In this document: positions 22,300 to 34,583 of the stretch, piece after piece | Layout of the letters: each line of letters begins with the position of its first letter | Numbering within the stretch: position 1 is the stretch's first letter | DNA from: Brachycybe producta | Lineage: Eukaryota > Arthropoda > Diplopoda > Playtdesmida > Andrognathidae | Direction: 5' to 3' | DNA: 64,000 bases | Assembly (NCBI GenBank): GCA_036925085.1 | Contig: JAUPFP010000033.1 | Span: 2,545,404 to 2,609,403 of the forward strand | Program-made: the position numbers and the translations under genes | The notes under the pieces: model-generated | The model's database searches: none | Told to the model about the DNA's origin: nothing | Seen by the model: only the letters and a program-made list of their open reading frames with translations

Positions 22300-22985
22300 A
22301 CACGTTACTTTTTAAAATATGAATTTGTAATTGTAATTATTTTAGTTAGAAATCTAATTACTTTACAATTGCGTTTTAATTACATTTCAGTTACTTTTTT
22401 TTTGTAAAATGCCTAATGAGTCAGTGATTATTTCACTACTTAAGAGAGATGATTTGGACTCCTTTGAAGTAAGGTAACTTTCTCTGCACATTAACAATAC
22501 TTAACAAACAAATAAAACTCATATTTGAGTGTCTTCTTGCCCTTGAGGCATTCTACTCTTAAAGAAATTTAGCTTCATAAATTAATTATGACAATGCAAC
22601 TTAAAAAATTAATTTCACGTGAACCGGAAGACCCAACAATGGAAATGTTGGTTGCAACACACGTTCACAGTGAAATCTGCAAGACAATGTCTTCATTTCC
22701 CTGAAAACTTTAAAAACTTGACTAGTTTAAGAGTGGGGTGGTCCTATTTGAGATTTTTCTTTATAAGCTTATTACAATGGGCGCGTACAGTTCCTAAGCA
22801 TTTTTGAAACTGCTCTGGACAAGCAATTTCAGAAAATTTGATGTGCTTGAATGCCAAATAATAAACTACTCGAACGAAGCCGCTCGTCGAACAAGTCTGT
22901 TAATTGTAATTATTTTTACGGATGTAATTAGTAATTGTAATTGATTACTTTTAAAAGTAGGCCTAATTTGTCCCAATCCTGTCCA
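22300..22985. repeat. AATTAC-rich element, second copy
   Basis: The left end region has TTTGTAATTGTAATTATTTT. The right end has GTAATTAGTAATTGTAATTG, then ATTACTTTTAAAAGTAGGCC and TAATTTGTCCC, the inverse of the GGGACAAATTA start at 7056. The interior (22400-22900) may be unrelated insert. Confidence 0.4.
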
Positions 22986-24725
22986 TGACCATTTCAGGAA
23001 GGTTTTTTTTTTCTACAAAACTTCATAAATCCATATTTAGGCCAAACTTATTTTATTGCAGGTTTGTAATCAGTGTTCAGGGCTGAATCGTTATCTGTAA
23101 AAATAATTTACAAAAGTAAAACATAGCCCACAGTAAAAACCACTCGAAATTCGGTTTTTATCTCTTTACATGGAGAAGGATTCTGTTTTTGCGTTTTCTG
23201 AAAAAAATGGAGTGGCTGGACTTATGAAGTTTTGAGAAAAAAAAGCTCATTTGATGTCATTTTATTCGTTGTATACTTGACCAGAGCATAAGAGTTTTAA
23301 AGGATTTCAAGGGTGAGAAATAAGAAAACAACAATAAAGTAGAATAGACAAAATGGTTCTTTGGAAATCACATTAGAATCTGTGTGATACTGTGACAATC
23401 CAAAGCATGCATGCATGAATGGAAGTGCTTGGATCTGAGGAAATCTCACAGATTCTGTAGACAACAGCTGATTATAAAATCCTTTAAAAAAAGTTATATT
23501 TTCTTTGCAAGTTCAAAGTTCCGTTCTTTAGAAGTTCAGACAAAAAATGTGTTTTTTTTTTAAAGGAGGCCAGTAGAAAAACCGGATGAAAAGTGGGCCT
23601 CTTTTTAAAAATTGGACACTTGAGTCTTTGTTATAGTAAAAAAAAAAACTTTCTCGATTTCTCAAAAATGAAAAAAAATTATGCATGATGCATCACCTTT
23701 TTTGTTAAATTTATATTTAAAATGGAAATAAAGGAACCAAGATGGGGGAGGAAAGGAAGAAGGGGATTATTAACTCAATTCCTATTTATAACACACTTTT
23801 TTTACTCGTTTATTTGAAATGTCATTATAATTTCTCATGCCAACAAATATCCCCATTGTCCTATTGCGTGCAGTCTTTTTTGTGAAAATTTAGTTAAAAT
23901 TGATGTTTTGAGAGCAAAAATTCACAATTCTTAGTAAAGTTCAACATACTTCAGCAGTTAGAAATTGAGTGGACATCTTTTGGATGTGATTTGAATGACA
24001 ATATAATTTGTCAACTCAATATTACTGGTTGGGTTACTCAAATGAGGCGCCTGTTTCTTGGAAGATGTATTAATAAGGGCATATACAATTGTCATAAAGA
24101 CCATGTAAAATGGAGGGGAAAAGATCAGGTGGCTTCTTTGAAAATGACCAATTAAAATGACCATTTAAATAATGCAATCAGTTATATTGAGTTGAGAAAA
24201 ATATAGATTATCAAAAACATTTTTGTTACATGAGTTATAATTGCTGTTTTTTCCTGCTTCCTATTGTAATTTTTAGTATTCATTATATTTCTCTTGGTAA
24301 CATAAGAAATATATATTTTTTAAAATTATATTTGGGTAGTTTGTTAAATTGAGTAGAATACAGTATACCAGTACATTATTATTATGTGAAGTGCAATGGT
24401 CAATATACAGTAGTAAAGGTTTCATTAGATCTGGTTTCATTTACTTGTTAACCCTTAGCACTGATGGAATTTTTCTTTTGTAACATTTGACACTTTCAGG
24501 GAATTTATAATGACCAAAACGGGCAAGGCAAAGAAAACAATGTAAGACTGGTAGCTCATGAACGCTCCAGTGACCAATCCTGATCACAATATGAGCTAAT
24601 TTGAATAATCTAGCCAGTAATCTTGAGTTGATCTCAGAACTCAATGATTTGCAATATGCGAGGTTTGTGTTGTTTTTGTGTATGAGGTGGGGTTTTAGGT
24701 TCAATGCTTTCTGGAAGAAGAAGTA

Positions 24726-24762
<37 letters not shown>

Positions 24763-26236
24763 GCACTATGTGTTCGTCTGTTGTGCCATTTGAGATAAGG
24801 GTTTGTTTTTAATGAATAGCTTATCCCGGCTATTATTTAACGTAAGTGCAACAATATCCAGTGTATTTTATAATACAACTGTGCGTAGGTAGGTTCATTT
24901 GCATACCAACTTAGATGCACTGTTAATTAAACCTGTCCAAGCTAATTAAGAACTCTTGATGTTCTTTTTTATTGCATATAATTATTATTGAATGTGCTCA
25001 TGTTTTGACGTCAAAGGCTTAAAACAAAATTACAATTTGTGTCACGCCTTCTTTTTGATGATGTAACTTTTAATTGAGGAACTAATCCACAATGCATGCA
25101 ATGTTGTGCGCGGAGTATTATTTCTCTACTATATAGGAGTTTACTACAGTGTCACATAAAAGACAATAAAGAAGACAATTACTGAACATTAATGTTATTT
25201 AAAAGGTGCTAAACAATAGTTAAGTTGACCAATTTGGTCTTGAATTTTATTCTTCTACGCAATAATTAATTTTAAGTAGACACTTCTAAATTTCTGGCAT
25301 GTTTTACTAATGTACTAGCTGGGTGTTGGGCCTGAGTTAGCAATTTTATGAAAAACAGCCCACGTTTTGTGTTTTCTTTTATAGATCTGGTGGGCTTTTG
25401 GGCCCCATTGTCTTGATGGGTGCTATAGGCAAAGGCCTCGTGAGCCTAGTCTGCTTTTGTAAAAGCTCAGCTCGGAGACATTGTCGCCTTTTGGGCTTGG
25501 TGATCTTTGTGAACCAGACGAGCCTTGTGGGCTTGGTTATCTGTGTTCAGTATGAAGATTTGTGGGTTGCTGCACTGAGTATCAAATGTTTACCTGATGT
25601 AGGTCTCGCTACACAACAAAATGAGCCAAAATTAACAAATTGTAGGTAAAGGAGTGCTTTATAAAGTTATATTTAGAATTCTAAACTTGTCACTTGGTTC
25701 TCATTGATCGTTTGTGAGTTGTGACGTCTGATGGTAATGATTAGCTTTACTTTTTCAATATATTGTTCTACACTGAGCCGATGACGTTATATTTTCAATA
25801 TAATAATGATAAATAGCAACAAGTGACGTCAGTGTCGTTGTTTTGTTATTTCGAGGTTGTTCAAATAGAAAAGATTTGGATGGATTTTATTTTTGTTTTT
25901 GAAATAAGGGATTATTGTGGATAGAAAAAAAAAGTTATATATTGAAGAGGAAGGATGTTATAAGGTTATTATTATAGTCGAAACTCGTAAAAGGTTTGAG
26001 TCTATCCACGTGTAAATAATAATAATAAACACATAAGGGATTATGCAATTTCATGCTCAAACACAAACGATATGAAATTGAAACAGATTTACTCTTGATT
26101 GGGTTCTCTAAAGTCTAGTTTTTAGTATGAACTCTTTATAAGTAGACACAATGCCTTATCAGTGATTTCACCTGCAAAAGTTTAAAGAAAACCACGGTAT
26201 ACAGCTAGGGCCTGAACTTTGAGACCCTGTTCTTTC
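22986..26236. other. Non-coding stretch
   Basis: No gene. A long TGA/GAT microsatellite lies at 24728-24762. A GC-richer patch at about 25330-25600 repeats GTGGGCTTxTGGGC and CTTGTGGGCTTGG. A pair of ATGACGTTA/GTGACGTCA motifs sits near 25780-25835. Poly-A/T elsewhere. Confidence 0.5.
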
Positions 26237-26442
26237 ACAGGCATTTAGAAATCGCTACGAACACAAGTTGGCTCCACCCTTTTTAAGACGACCAGCAACT
26301 TCTAATTGGTTTGTTGTATGGTTCGACGTTGAAAAGAGCGGAGCATGTGACGTCAGACTACATAACCAACCAATTAGAAGTTGCGTTTGTCATAAAAAGG
26401 GCGGAGCCAACTTGTGTTCGTCCCGATTTCTAAAATGCCTGT
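26237..26442. mobile_element. MULE-like palindromic MITE, copy 2
   Basis: The same ends (ACAGGCATTTAGAAATCG ... GATTTCTAAAATGCCTGT) and the same 206-bp length as 19735-19940, with the shared core AACTTCTAATTGGTTTGTTG and its inverse. Here the flanking 9-mers do not match, so the site may be rearranged or old. Confidence 0.65.
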
Positions 26443-26449
26443 ACTCAAG

Positions 26450-26635
26450 ACTGGCCCTGCATCCATTTTTCTTTGCCTGCCTCATTTCTTTCCTCAGCTC
26501 CCATTCTTAACTGCCCTGCCCTAGTCTATGGTTGCTCTGACCTATTTTAATTTTCCCTGCCCTAGTATGATTTTTCCTGTCCTATTCTTCTTTGCCCCGC
26601 CCATTTTCCTTTGCCCTGCCTATTGTGTTCACTGC
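26450..26635. repeat. Degenerate pyrimidine-rich tandem repeat
   Basis: The phrases TTTTCCCTGCCCTAGT, TTTGCCCTGCC and TTTGCCCCGCCC recur with a loose ~30-bp period. The strand is strongly pyrimidine-biased. Confidence 0.4.
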
Positions 26636-27314
26636 TGCTTGTAACATGTGCAGAAAACTTCCAGACCAAAAAAAAAAAGCTCCTCATTCATACAATCTAA
26701 CGAAATTGTAAATAAATCTTGTCTTTGAATTCTTCATTAGACTTCAATGTAAGCAAACATGAAAAAGTTATCTTTTGAAGTATTTTATGTTATAAGACAT
26801 AAAAGATAAATTTACTCATTACTAATTTCATTGTTTGTTTACTGCTTAAACTGGTTGAAAACTGATTTAATGGCGAGATGATTAAGTTTTTATTTACTGC
26901 TCTAAAAAAAACTGAATATTTGTTTTTTGTTGAAGTTCACTTAAGTTGAAATTCTTGTGATAATAAAACATTAAATATTTTTTTCTCCCCAATGACATCC
27001 TTCGCTGAATATTAATTATTGCAATTTTTTTATTGAAATCTTATTTCATCCCTTTTATGGGTTGAAATACAGGTCTTGGCCTCCTCTGCTTTTTTGTTAT
27101 GAATGTTTTCTGTTAATTGTTTTATTTCATAATTCTCAAGATTTCTTGTAGAAAATTGGGCACATTTATTAGTCTTATGAAGCATAAGATGGAAGTTTAC
27201 TCATTTAATTAAAAAAAAACTTAATACAAAAAATAAGAGGATCTAATGGCTTTATTTACAAAATAATTCATAAAGATTATGAATTTATGAGTTTTGAACA
27301 AATACATGTAATCT
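26636..27314. other. AT-rich non-coding stretch
   Basis: Nothing recognisable. Confidence 0.45.
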
Positions 27315-27720
27315 ATATTAATAACCTATATCAATCCATTGTTGGACGAAGGTCTCTTCAATGATTTGCCAAAGTTGCATGTCTTCTGTGGCTCTCTCAA
27401 CCATGTGTGAGCATTGACGACTCCTTTGACCATTTTGAGCAACTCATTATGTTCTTTTCTGTAGCTCGTTTCTTTCCTGGATCGCGTGGTGACCACTGAC
27501 CACACGGAGAAGATTCGAGTTACAGAAGTAGTCGGATGGTGATGGATTGTAGTCATCCTTCTGCATACTAGTGTAATCTATCAGAAGAATGGTGACCATC
27601 CGCTTGTGGCCGCCATTGTTGTTCATCTTCCTCTTTGTAGGAAGATCTGCTGCTCCGTAGGGATCCGTATCTTTCTTGCCCTATGGTGTCTCTGGCTTGT
27701 CTAGAGAAGGATTAGTTTCA
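27315..27720 (-). mobile_element. Possible retroelement relic
   Basis: A GC-richer island in AT-rich DNA. The phrase ATCCATTGTTGGACGAAGG with TCTCTTCAAT resembles a motif I associate from memory with tails of animal non-LTR elements or SINEs (unverified). The minus-strand frame 27556-27326 has no domain I recognise. Confidence 0.3.
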
Positions 27721-27901
27721 TAACAGAAGACAACGTAGTTTCATATTGTAAACAATTTATTCATTCTTACACAGAAACATAAACGTTACAAGAATGAATG
27801 TTCATTATTAAAGGTGCGTCCACGGGCCCATTATGTGATATACGGATGTGAGAATCGACGTAGTACAAAAGTTGAGCAAAAGAGTAGACCAAGAACAAAG
27901 A

Positions 27902-27977
27902 GGAGCATGGTCCTTTTATACTTTGGACCTGTGTTCACCTACGAGGTGTAACCAGGTCCAAGTGACCATGGTCCTAG
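27902..27977. repeat. Inverted repeat around CATGGTCC
   Basis: AGGAGCATGGTCC...CTTTGGACCTG on the left mirrors CAGGTCCAAGTGACCATGGT then CCT on the right, with ~8 unmatched bases in the left arm. Confidence 0.45.
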
Positions 27978-28129
27978 AAGGTATTAATTCGCCACTTGGG
28001 TTTTAAATGTAGAAAGAGGAAAGGACAGGTATGTGTTGTTTACCCCCATGCAATTTTTTTGGCGGGATCATGAGTTACTGGGTGTTACACATGTTTGCCC
28101 GGCCATTTGCCAGATTTTTATTAGCTGAT

Positions 28130-28385
28130 TTTCTTCAGCGTTTCAGAAGAACAACAATAAAGAGGAGTTGAAAATGTGTTAGAAACTAGAATGGTAGCTC
28201 AGTCATCTAAGGGTATTCTCATGTAAATATCTTATCAAAGTGAACTTATATAAAATGCTTTATTTTAAAAGATATTAGCATGAACATATCCTTAAGTGAT
28301 TGAGCTACCCTTCTAGTTTTCTAAAACACTTTTATGTTTCTCATAATTTTGTTTATAAAATACAGAATAATGAGAGTACAAGAGG
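28130..28385. repeat. Fold-back family copy
   Basis: Left arm: TTCAGAAGAACAACAATAAA, TGTTAGAAACTAGAATGGTA, GCTCAGTCATCTAAGGGTAT. Right arm: AAAGATATTAGCATGAACAT, TGAGCTACCCTTCTAGTTTT. Compact and nearly complete. Confidence 0.6.
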
Positions 28386-29309
28386 CGTTTGTTTATACTT
28401 AAAACCACTTTAAAATCATATTTGTTTTTGTGTATTTAACTCAAATTTCTCCAAATTTGTTTTAAAATTTATTCCGCACAAATCTCAATGAATAAATTAA
28501 ATATTTATTATATATCGGTTATAAAATTAAATGGAAGATGAAATTATTAAAAGCCAGTGTGAAATTCGCAGAAATTTCGTTTGATATTTTAAAATTAATA
28601 AAGTTAATAAAACATTTTTATAAAAAATGGCAAAATAAAATGCAGAGATTTAAATAAACTCCACCCTGTTTATGAGTGAAAATTTCATTCAATTTCAATT
28701 TTAAATGAGACATTTGAATCCACACTCTGTATTATAAAAGGGTGGGAATTTTTCCCATTCCTTTCAATTTTTTTTTTATTATATGTTGTTTTTCGTATTC
28801 TACAAGATTTTTTTTTCATTTGTTCGAATTCTTTTGTGTTTGGACAGGTGATTTATTTTGAACGTCAACTTTGTAAAGTGTGTGTGTGTTTTTAACTAAG
28901 AACAAACTTGTATTTGAACTTCAACTGCAGTTCAAATTTAGTATTTTGACCCCTTTTGACAATAGTTTTGTCAACTAAATTATACAATAGACACACACAT
29001 TTATATATTGAAAAGCCCCTGTTTTTTAAATTTGGAATTTTCAACTTAATCATATTTAAAAAGGGTCCCGATTTCATTGATGCATAATAATCGGAGTATT
29101 GTGTTGTCTCTTAAATCCATAGCAACGTATTTTATGAATCACTGTGTATTTTTGTTGAGGGGTTCTAAGGTTCAAATACAAGAAGGAAGCTAGATATTTT
29201 AATTCAATTTCAAACTCCTAAACCCCTGGAATATTTTTATTATAAAAAATAAATATGGGAATATTCCGGAATTCCTGTTTTTATATCGGTGACTAGGTTG
29301 GGGTTACGT
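28386..29309. other. AT-rich non-coding stretch
   Basis: No gene or clear element; A/T runs and weak frames only. Confidence 0.45.
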
Positions 29310-29470
29310 TCAATTAAGCTTGTTGCAGGCAGTCTGGGGGCCGCTGCTCTCACAATTCATATCTAGAAGTGTAGGTCACTGAGTGACCCACAGTTCTTCT
29401 TTCAAATAGCTAGCTGGAAGTGTGGGTCACCTAATGACCTACGGTTAGTTTGTCTCGAGTATTCCTTGGA
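29310..29470. repeat. Repeat with paired AGGTCA inverted half-sites, copy 1
   Basis: It carries two palindromes, at 29373-29389 (AGGTCA-5-TGACCC) and 29424-29440 (GGGTCA-5-TGACCT), separated by CAGTTCTTCTTTCAAATAGC. The same order occurs at 53030-53215. Confidence 0.55.
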
Positions 29471-29903
29471 AGATTTTTATTTCTCCAAAAATAAATTCTT
29501 AAGAACTTTTAATAAGACTAGGGAATCATTCAAAGTGTATGCAATTCAGCTTGATTTTAGTAGTTTTTTTGAAAGTTTTCTTGTTTCAAAGAGAGGAGGA
29601 GGTAGAGATAAAATGGAAGTTTCAAATACCAAGTTTCTTTCTTGACTTTTGGCCTAAGTCATCTACTTTTTGATTATCCCGTGGAGATAATGAAAATCTT
29701 GATTCAAAGAATAATAATTTAGCTAATTAGAAAAGGATAGGGTTTGATGTTCACTTTTAAGTCCTATCGGGTTTTTCTGCTTCGTTTCACTTTTCTACTT
29801 TTTTTTTCCACTGTGTAAGTATAGATGACAATGTAATATACAGGGTGTACAACAACAACAAGGGATTCAAGAAACCATATTATAGACCTTTGTTGCTTTA
29901 AAG
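29471..29903. other. Non-coding stretch
   Basis: Contains a single TATACAGGGTGTACAACAAC motif near 29839; otherwise nothing seen. Confidence 0.4.
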
Positions 29904-30289
29904 CAAGCGTGTCAAATTCAAAGGCTAACACGGGCCAAATAAACAGGGTATACGTTTATGTGGGCCGCAAAAAAGCAAAAACTTTTACAGAAACGTAGGT
30001 TTAATTCGAAAAGTACAGTAGAAAAAAGAACAAAGGCAATAGATTGTTACTTTAGAAATGTAATAACGGCAGCACAAAATAAAAATTATAATATATTGCA
30101 AAGGTGAGAAAAAAGTAGTGAATCGATGAAAAAAGATAGTAAATCTATAAAAGTAGTATAGTATAGTAGTATATAATTAGAAATTTTAAAAATTAAGCTA
30201 CGAAATTTTTATTAAATTTTTTGTTACATGCCGTTATATTGGCTGGGCCACAAAGATATTCGTTGTGGGCCGCGAGTTTGACATGCTTG
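29904..30289. mobile_element. hAT-like MITE, copy 2
   Basis: The 386-bp element has termini CAAGCGTGTCAAATTC and GAGTTTGACATGCTTG. Flanks CTTTAAAG (29896-29903) and CTTTTAAG (30290-30297) match at 7 of 8. It shares GGCTAACACGGGCCAAATAA and TATGTGGGCCGCAAAA with the copy at 2200. The centre is expanded AT-rich sequence. Confidence 0.72.
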
Positions 30290-31384
30290 CTTTTAAGTAT
30301 GCAATAATTAAATGGACAATGGTTAAATTATTGAGAAGTTCAATTGAAAATCAATTGTACTAACTTAAATTACATTATTAAAATGTCCATGTATTGACAC
30401 AAGATTGACAAAAAAATTAGGATTGTTTCATTTATTTTATAAAAAGTGTAATAAGTTCTATTAACAAAAGAATTGAAGAATTCTTTTGTTTAAACTGTTG
30501 AAAACGTTTGATATAATTTTTTTTATATAAGACTTAAATGATAAAATTGCAAATTTTTCGTCAATCCCTATGATGTCGCAAAATTCTTCTAAAGCTGGAA
30601 CTTCATACCTGCTACCTTGAAGTAGCAAGTCGCTAGTCGCTGGCACACACTACATATGTGCTGCACCTACAAGCGTTTTGGGCGTGTCTTGAACTGTCTT
30701 CCTGGTGTATGATGTCATATAAAATGGCGTCGAAGACGCCATATGCAACAAAATCTGGTCTCTGATTGGTTGTTGGGTAGCGACTTGAAACGTTGGCGAC
30801 TGAGTGGCAAGTTGCGACGCTTTGACAAGTCGCTAATAGTTGCTTGTATATGGTATGAAGACGCGCATGTGCGGTGACGCTCGCTCGAGGTAGGTCGCTC
30901 GACGTCGCGTGAATGAAGTTTAAGCTTAAGGATGTGAGGCAGGCAGGTATACAATACTGTGTAAGCTAAAACAAATCATTTGAGCAACACATAGCATTTC
31001 ACAACATATTTTATATAATTTACAAAAACTATAATATTGAACCAAGCTTTTGTTTTAAGATTTTTGAATTTTTGCTATTCCTTCATCTACGACTGTGCTG
31101 ACATTGGTGGATGAATCAATCACATACAAGACATTATATAAACTTCACTATTTATTTAAAAAAAATCATATTTACGAGTAATTAACTATGATATGAATGT
31201 TTTTGGTTTTTAGCACATTCATGGTGTGAACCAATTAAATTACTTTACACAATGGATCTAAATTTCACCATCAAAACGTTTTTCATTTTTCTGGATCCTA
31301 ATATACCCTTGAGTATATTATGAAAAGCAAAAAAAAAAAAAGGTCTAAAACAACGGATAAAAAACTTTGTGGTTGCTTCATACT
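30290..31384. other. Non-coding stretch with a GC-richer palindromic patch
   Basis: At 30600-30960 is a patch with repeated TAGCGACTTG/CAAGTCGCTA motifs and a palindrome ATGGCGTC-GAA-GACGCCAT (about 30724-30742), probably an old element of the GGCACACA type. The rest is AT-rich. Confidence 0.45.
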
Positions 31385-31700
31385 TATATAAAAAAGTGTT
31401 TGAAGTGTTTTAGAAACTAGGATAGTAAATGAATCACTTAAATCTTTTTTTTTTTTTCAAAAATAAGCTTTTTAGGCCAGTTTGAAAAGGACAAAATTGG
31501 AAGTTTTTGATTGTGTACAACCTTTGAAGTGGAAAATAAAAATGGAGAACTTGATTGAAATAGCCATAAAGTTGATTTTGAATTATATCAACGTGAAATT
31601 CGCCTTTAAAGTAGTTAATTTACTATTCTAGTTTCTGATACGCTTTCATTTGCATATTTTTCATTATAAATTTAAAAATGGCCTTCAGTTATTCATTTAC
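31385..31700. repeat. Fold-back family copy
   Basis: TGTTTTAGAAACTAGGATAG and AATAAGCTTTTTAGGCCAGT on the left; TATCAACGTGAAATTCGCC and TACTATTCTAGTTTCTGATA on the right. Confidence 0.5.
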
Positions 31701-32259
31701 TCTTCTAGTATTCTAGAATTTACTCTTCTAATAGACTAATACATATTCAGGTTTTTTTTTAAAACGTACTCGAGAGATTTCTAGTTTTTACGTTGGTGTT
31801 CGCGTTTTTTGAGCTCGTTTCTAATTTAGAAGCCAATAGATTTTTTTAATGAACTTTAGTTTCATTTGATTTCTGTACAAAGTTTATTACAAGTCAGTTG
31901 AGATGATGTGGTTCATTTTAAAATGATTCACTCTGTATAAATCTCTACTCTTTAACATGTAAACACTAGTAGCTACTTTGATATATTTATTATATATATA
32001 TAAAAGCAAATGGTTTATTTTAATTATCCGTGCATCGATGAACAACATTTTAATTAGAAAGTATAAAAGTTAAAATTGTAACTTGTAAGTAACGTCACTC
32101 CTCTCCTTATCTTATAAGACGGAAAGTCTTCCTTCCATGAAAAATTTAAGACTTTTTCCAGACAAATATACAATGATAAAAATGCAAATAGAAATATGCA
32201 AAAAAAAAAAAAAAAAAAAGAAATATTCGATTTTCTTTAAAACTGGTTTAAAAGTGTAA
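31701..32259. other. AT-rich non-coding stretch
   Basis: Nothing recognised; an uninterrupted ~19-bp poly-A at about 32201-32219. Confidence 0.4.
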
Positions 32260-33120
32260 ATGGCTCCTCCAAACTCTTGGTTATTCTGACTTTCAGGAGC
32301 AAATTTAAAAGAAACTAGAAAGTGTTTTAGAAATTAGAAGAGTAGCTTAATCACTTAAGATTATTTTCATGTTGATGATATCTTTTAAAATAAGCTTTTT
32401 ATGTCAGTTTTTGAAATGATTCAACTTTAAGGTGCTTTTTAAGTTGTAAAAATGCCTCTCGAATTATTGATTATTCGTTTTGTCTTTCATGTGCAAAATA
32501 AAAGAGAAAACTTTAATGTCTTTTAGAAACTAGAAGACTATAGCTCACTCACTTAAGGGTATTTAAATATTTGATATCTTTCAAAATAAGCTTTTTAATG
32601 TGTTTGAAAATGATCCGACGCTAGTAGAATTTATTTTTTAATTTTCATTTATATAAAGTTTATTTTGAAAGATATCAAGATAAAAAAATACTGTTAAGTG
32701 ATTGAGTTACTCTTCTTGTTTCTAGAAGACATTAAAGATTTTCTTCATCTTTGCACCTGAAAGAAAGAATAATGTCAGAATGTGACATAAAAAGCTTATT
32801 TTAGAAGATATCAACATGAAAATAATCTTAAGTGATTAAGTTACTCTTCTATTTTCTAAAACACTTTCTAGTTTTTAATGTTGCTCTTGAAAGACGGAAT
32901 AATCAGAGTTATAAAATCAGCTAGCTCTTCATAAATTACCTTATATTTACCTAATAATATTTAATTTTGTCTATAATAAGTTTATTTTGAAAGATATCAA
33001 TATGAAAATACTATCAAGTGATTCAGCAACCGTTCTAGTTTCTAACACACTTTAAATTTCTCTTCCTTAACGTTGTTGCTCTTAAAAAACAAAATAAGCA
33101 AGATTTCGAAATTCAGCTGT
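32260..33120. repeat. Fold-back family cluster, at least three arms in tandem and inverted order
   Basis: The motif TTTTAGAAA(C/T)TAGAAG occurs at about 32327 and 32520. The inverse TTCT(A/T)GTTTCTA or TTCTATTTTCTA occurs near 32713, 32846 and 33034. TATCTTT(C/T)AAAATAAGCTTTTTAxGTC and its inverse accompany each. The order suggests insertion of copies into each other or local duplication. Confidence 0.6.
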
Positions 33121-33894
33121 TCTTAAAACACATAAAAAAAAGAAGATAGTTTAAAATAAAACACTCACCATTCAGATGCAAATTTGTTATTGGAATTGGG
33201 AAAAATCAATGAAATGAACCAAATGTCAAAGTCTTTTCTCTCGTAAAAATCATTAAAAATCAAAAACCGATATTTTTAATTAACCACTGGATTTTTTTTT
33301 ATTAAAACTTGAATAAAACTCACTCCGAACTAAACAGAAAATGGAAATTTTGAATGAGTTGTTTGAAATGTGTAATAATGACTCTTGGTATCTCTTTACA
33401 ATATGTAAGCCTATGTGTTTGTATGTGTTGCAATATAAAATATATATTGGAAATGAAATCATCTCAAGATCTTTTTTCAAATCAAAGCTTTTAAAAAAAG
33501 CTTGTTTTACCCTTTGTAATTTGAGATTTGGACTTGAATCTATTTGATTGATTGTCACTTAAGTTTGTTAAAGTTTCAGTCCTGAGACTACAAACTCATC
33601 ATCATCATCATTATTATTATTATTATTAGTTTAACGTCATCAAAATTTGAAAATTACAAATTACTAAAAAAAAAAACGGTGGTTACTGAAACCAATAATC
33701 GATTAATTATAATTACGTAGACTATTTAAATCAAGAAGTTGAGTGAATGTCAACGAAAAACCTTTATAAGTTTATAAGCAGTAAGTTTTAGCTTTAAGAT
33801 GGCTTTATAGATATTTATTTTGCTTTTGTCCCTCTGGATGGCGCTACTGCATTGGTTAATACTATGCTCCATATAGACGGTTTTTTGTAAAATT
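33121..33894. other. AT-rich non-coding stretch
   Basis: A (CAT)n/(TTA)n tract at about 33597-33629. The overlapping frames on both strands at 33280-33558 are low-complexity and unconvincing. Confidence 0.4.
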
Positions 33895-34120
33895 TGGAAA
33901 CAACATTACGAAAAAAAATTCAGATTGTTTTCAAAACTAGAATGGTAAAAAATAAATATTTTATGGCGGTTTGAAATTATTGACCCGTTTTGGAGTTTTT
34001 TCCATTGATAATTTTTTTTAAAAACTATTTTCGACTTTTTCAAACTGTCACAAAAGTTTATTTTGAAAGATATCAACAAGAAACCCCTTTTCAAAGTTAG
34101 TTGTTTTCAAAATGAAGGGT
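33895..34120. repeat. Fold-back family copy, degenerate
   Basis: TTTTCAAAACTAGAATGGTA on the left; GTTTATTTTGAAAGATATCA with ACAAGAAA on the right. Confidence 0.45.
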
Positions 34121-34210
34121 ATAAAGTTACTTTTTTTTGTTACATAATTAACATGTTGGCAAAGATGTTAATAAAAAAAACTTTAATCTTATTTTTTCTT
34201 TTCTTTACAG

Positions 34211-34348
34211 GTTTGTCAAAAAGAAAGACTTTTTCCATTGTTTCAAATTTTCATCAAAGTGCAAGAAGAACAGTGAGGAATGCTGAAAATTTGTCACTTG
34301 TGAGACATGGCAACCATTACTGTGTTCAGAAATTGAGTGGTGCAACTC
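34211..34348 (+). CDS. Exon-like open frame of unknown function
   Basis: I do not recognise the product. A strong acceptor-like tract (TTTTCTTTTCTTTACAG) precedes 138 open nt, followed by a donor-like GTTAGT at 34349. The frame reads LSKRKTFSIVSNFHQSARRT, then VRNAENLSLVRHGNHYCVQK, then LSGAT. Composition is less A/T-biased than the surroundings. Against it: no partner exon is visible on the plus strand, and it sits between two repeats. Confidence 0.25.
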
Positions 34349-34377
34349 GGTTAGTATAACTTTTAGTATGCTCGTCA

Positions 34378-34583
34378 ACAGGCAGTTAGAAATAGGCCAA
34401 AACTTCAGTTGGCTCCGCCCTTGTTATGTTGACTGGTAACTTCTAATTGGCTGGTTATGTAGTCTGACGTTAAAAGGGTTGGAGCATGTGACGGCAGACT
34501 TCGTAACCAGCCAATTAGAAGTTGCCAGTCGTCATAACAAGGGCGGAGCCAACTGAAGTTTTGACTTATTTCTGACTGCCTGT
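34378..34583. mobile_element. MULE-like palindromic MITE with 9-bp target duplication, copy 3
   Basis: It begins ACAGGCAGTTAGAAATAGG and ends GACTGCCTGT. Flanks TGCTCGTCA (34369-34377) and TGCTCGCCA (34584-34592) match at 8 of 9. The same 206-bp length as copies 1 and 2. Confidence 0.75.
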
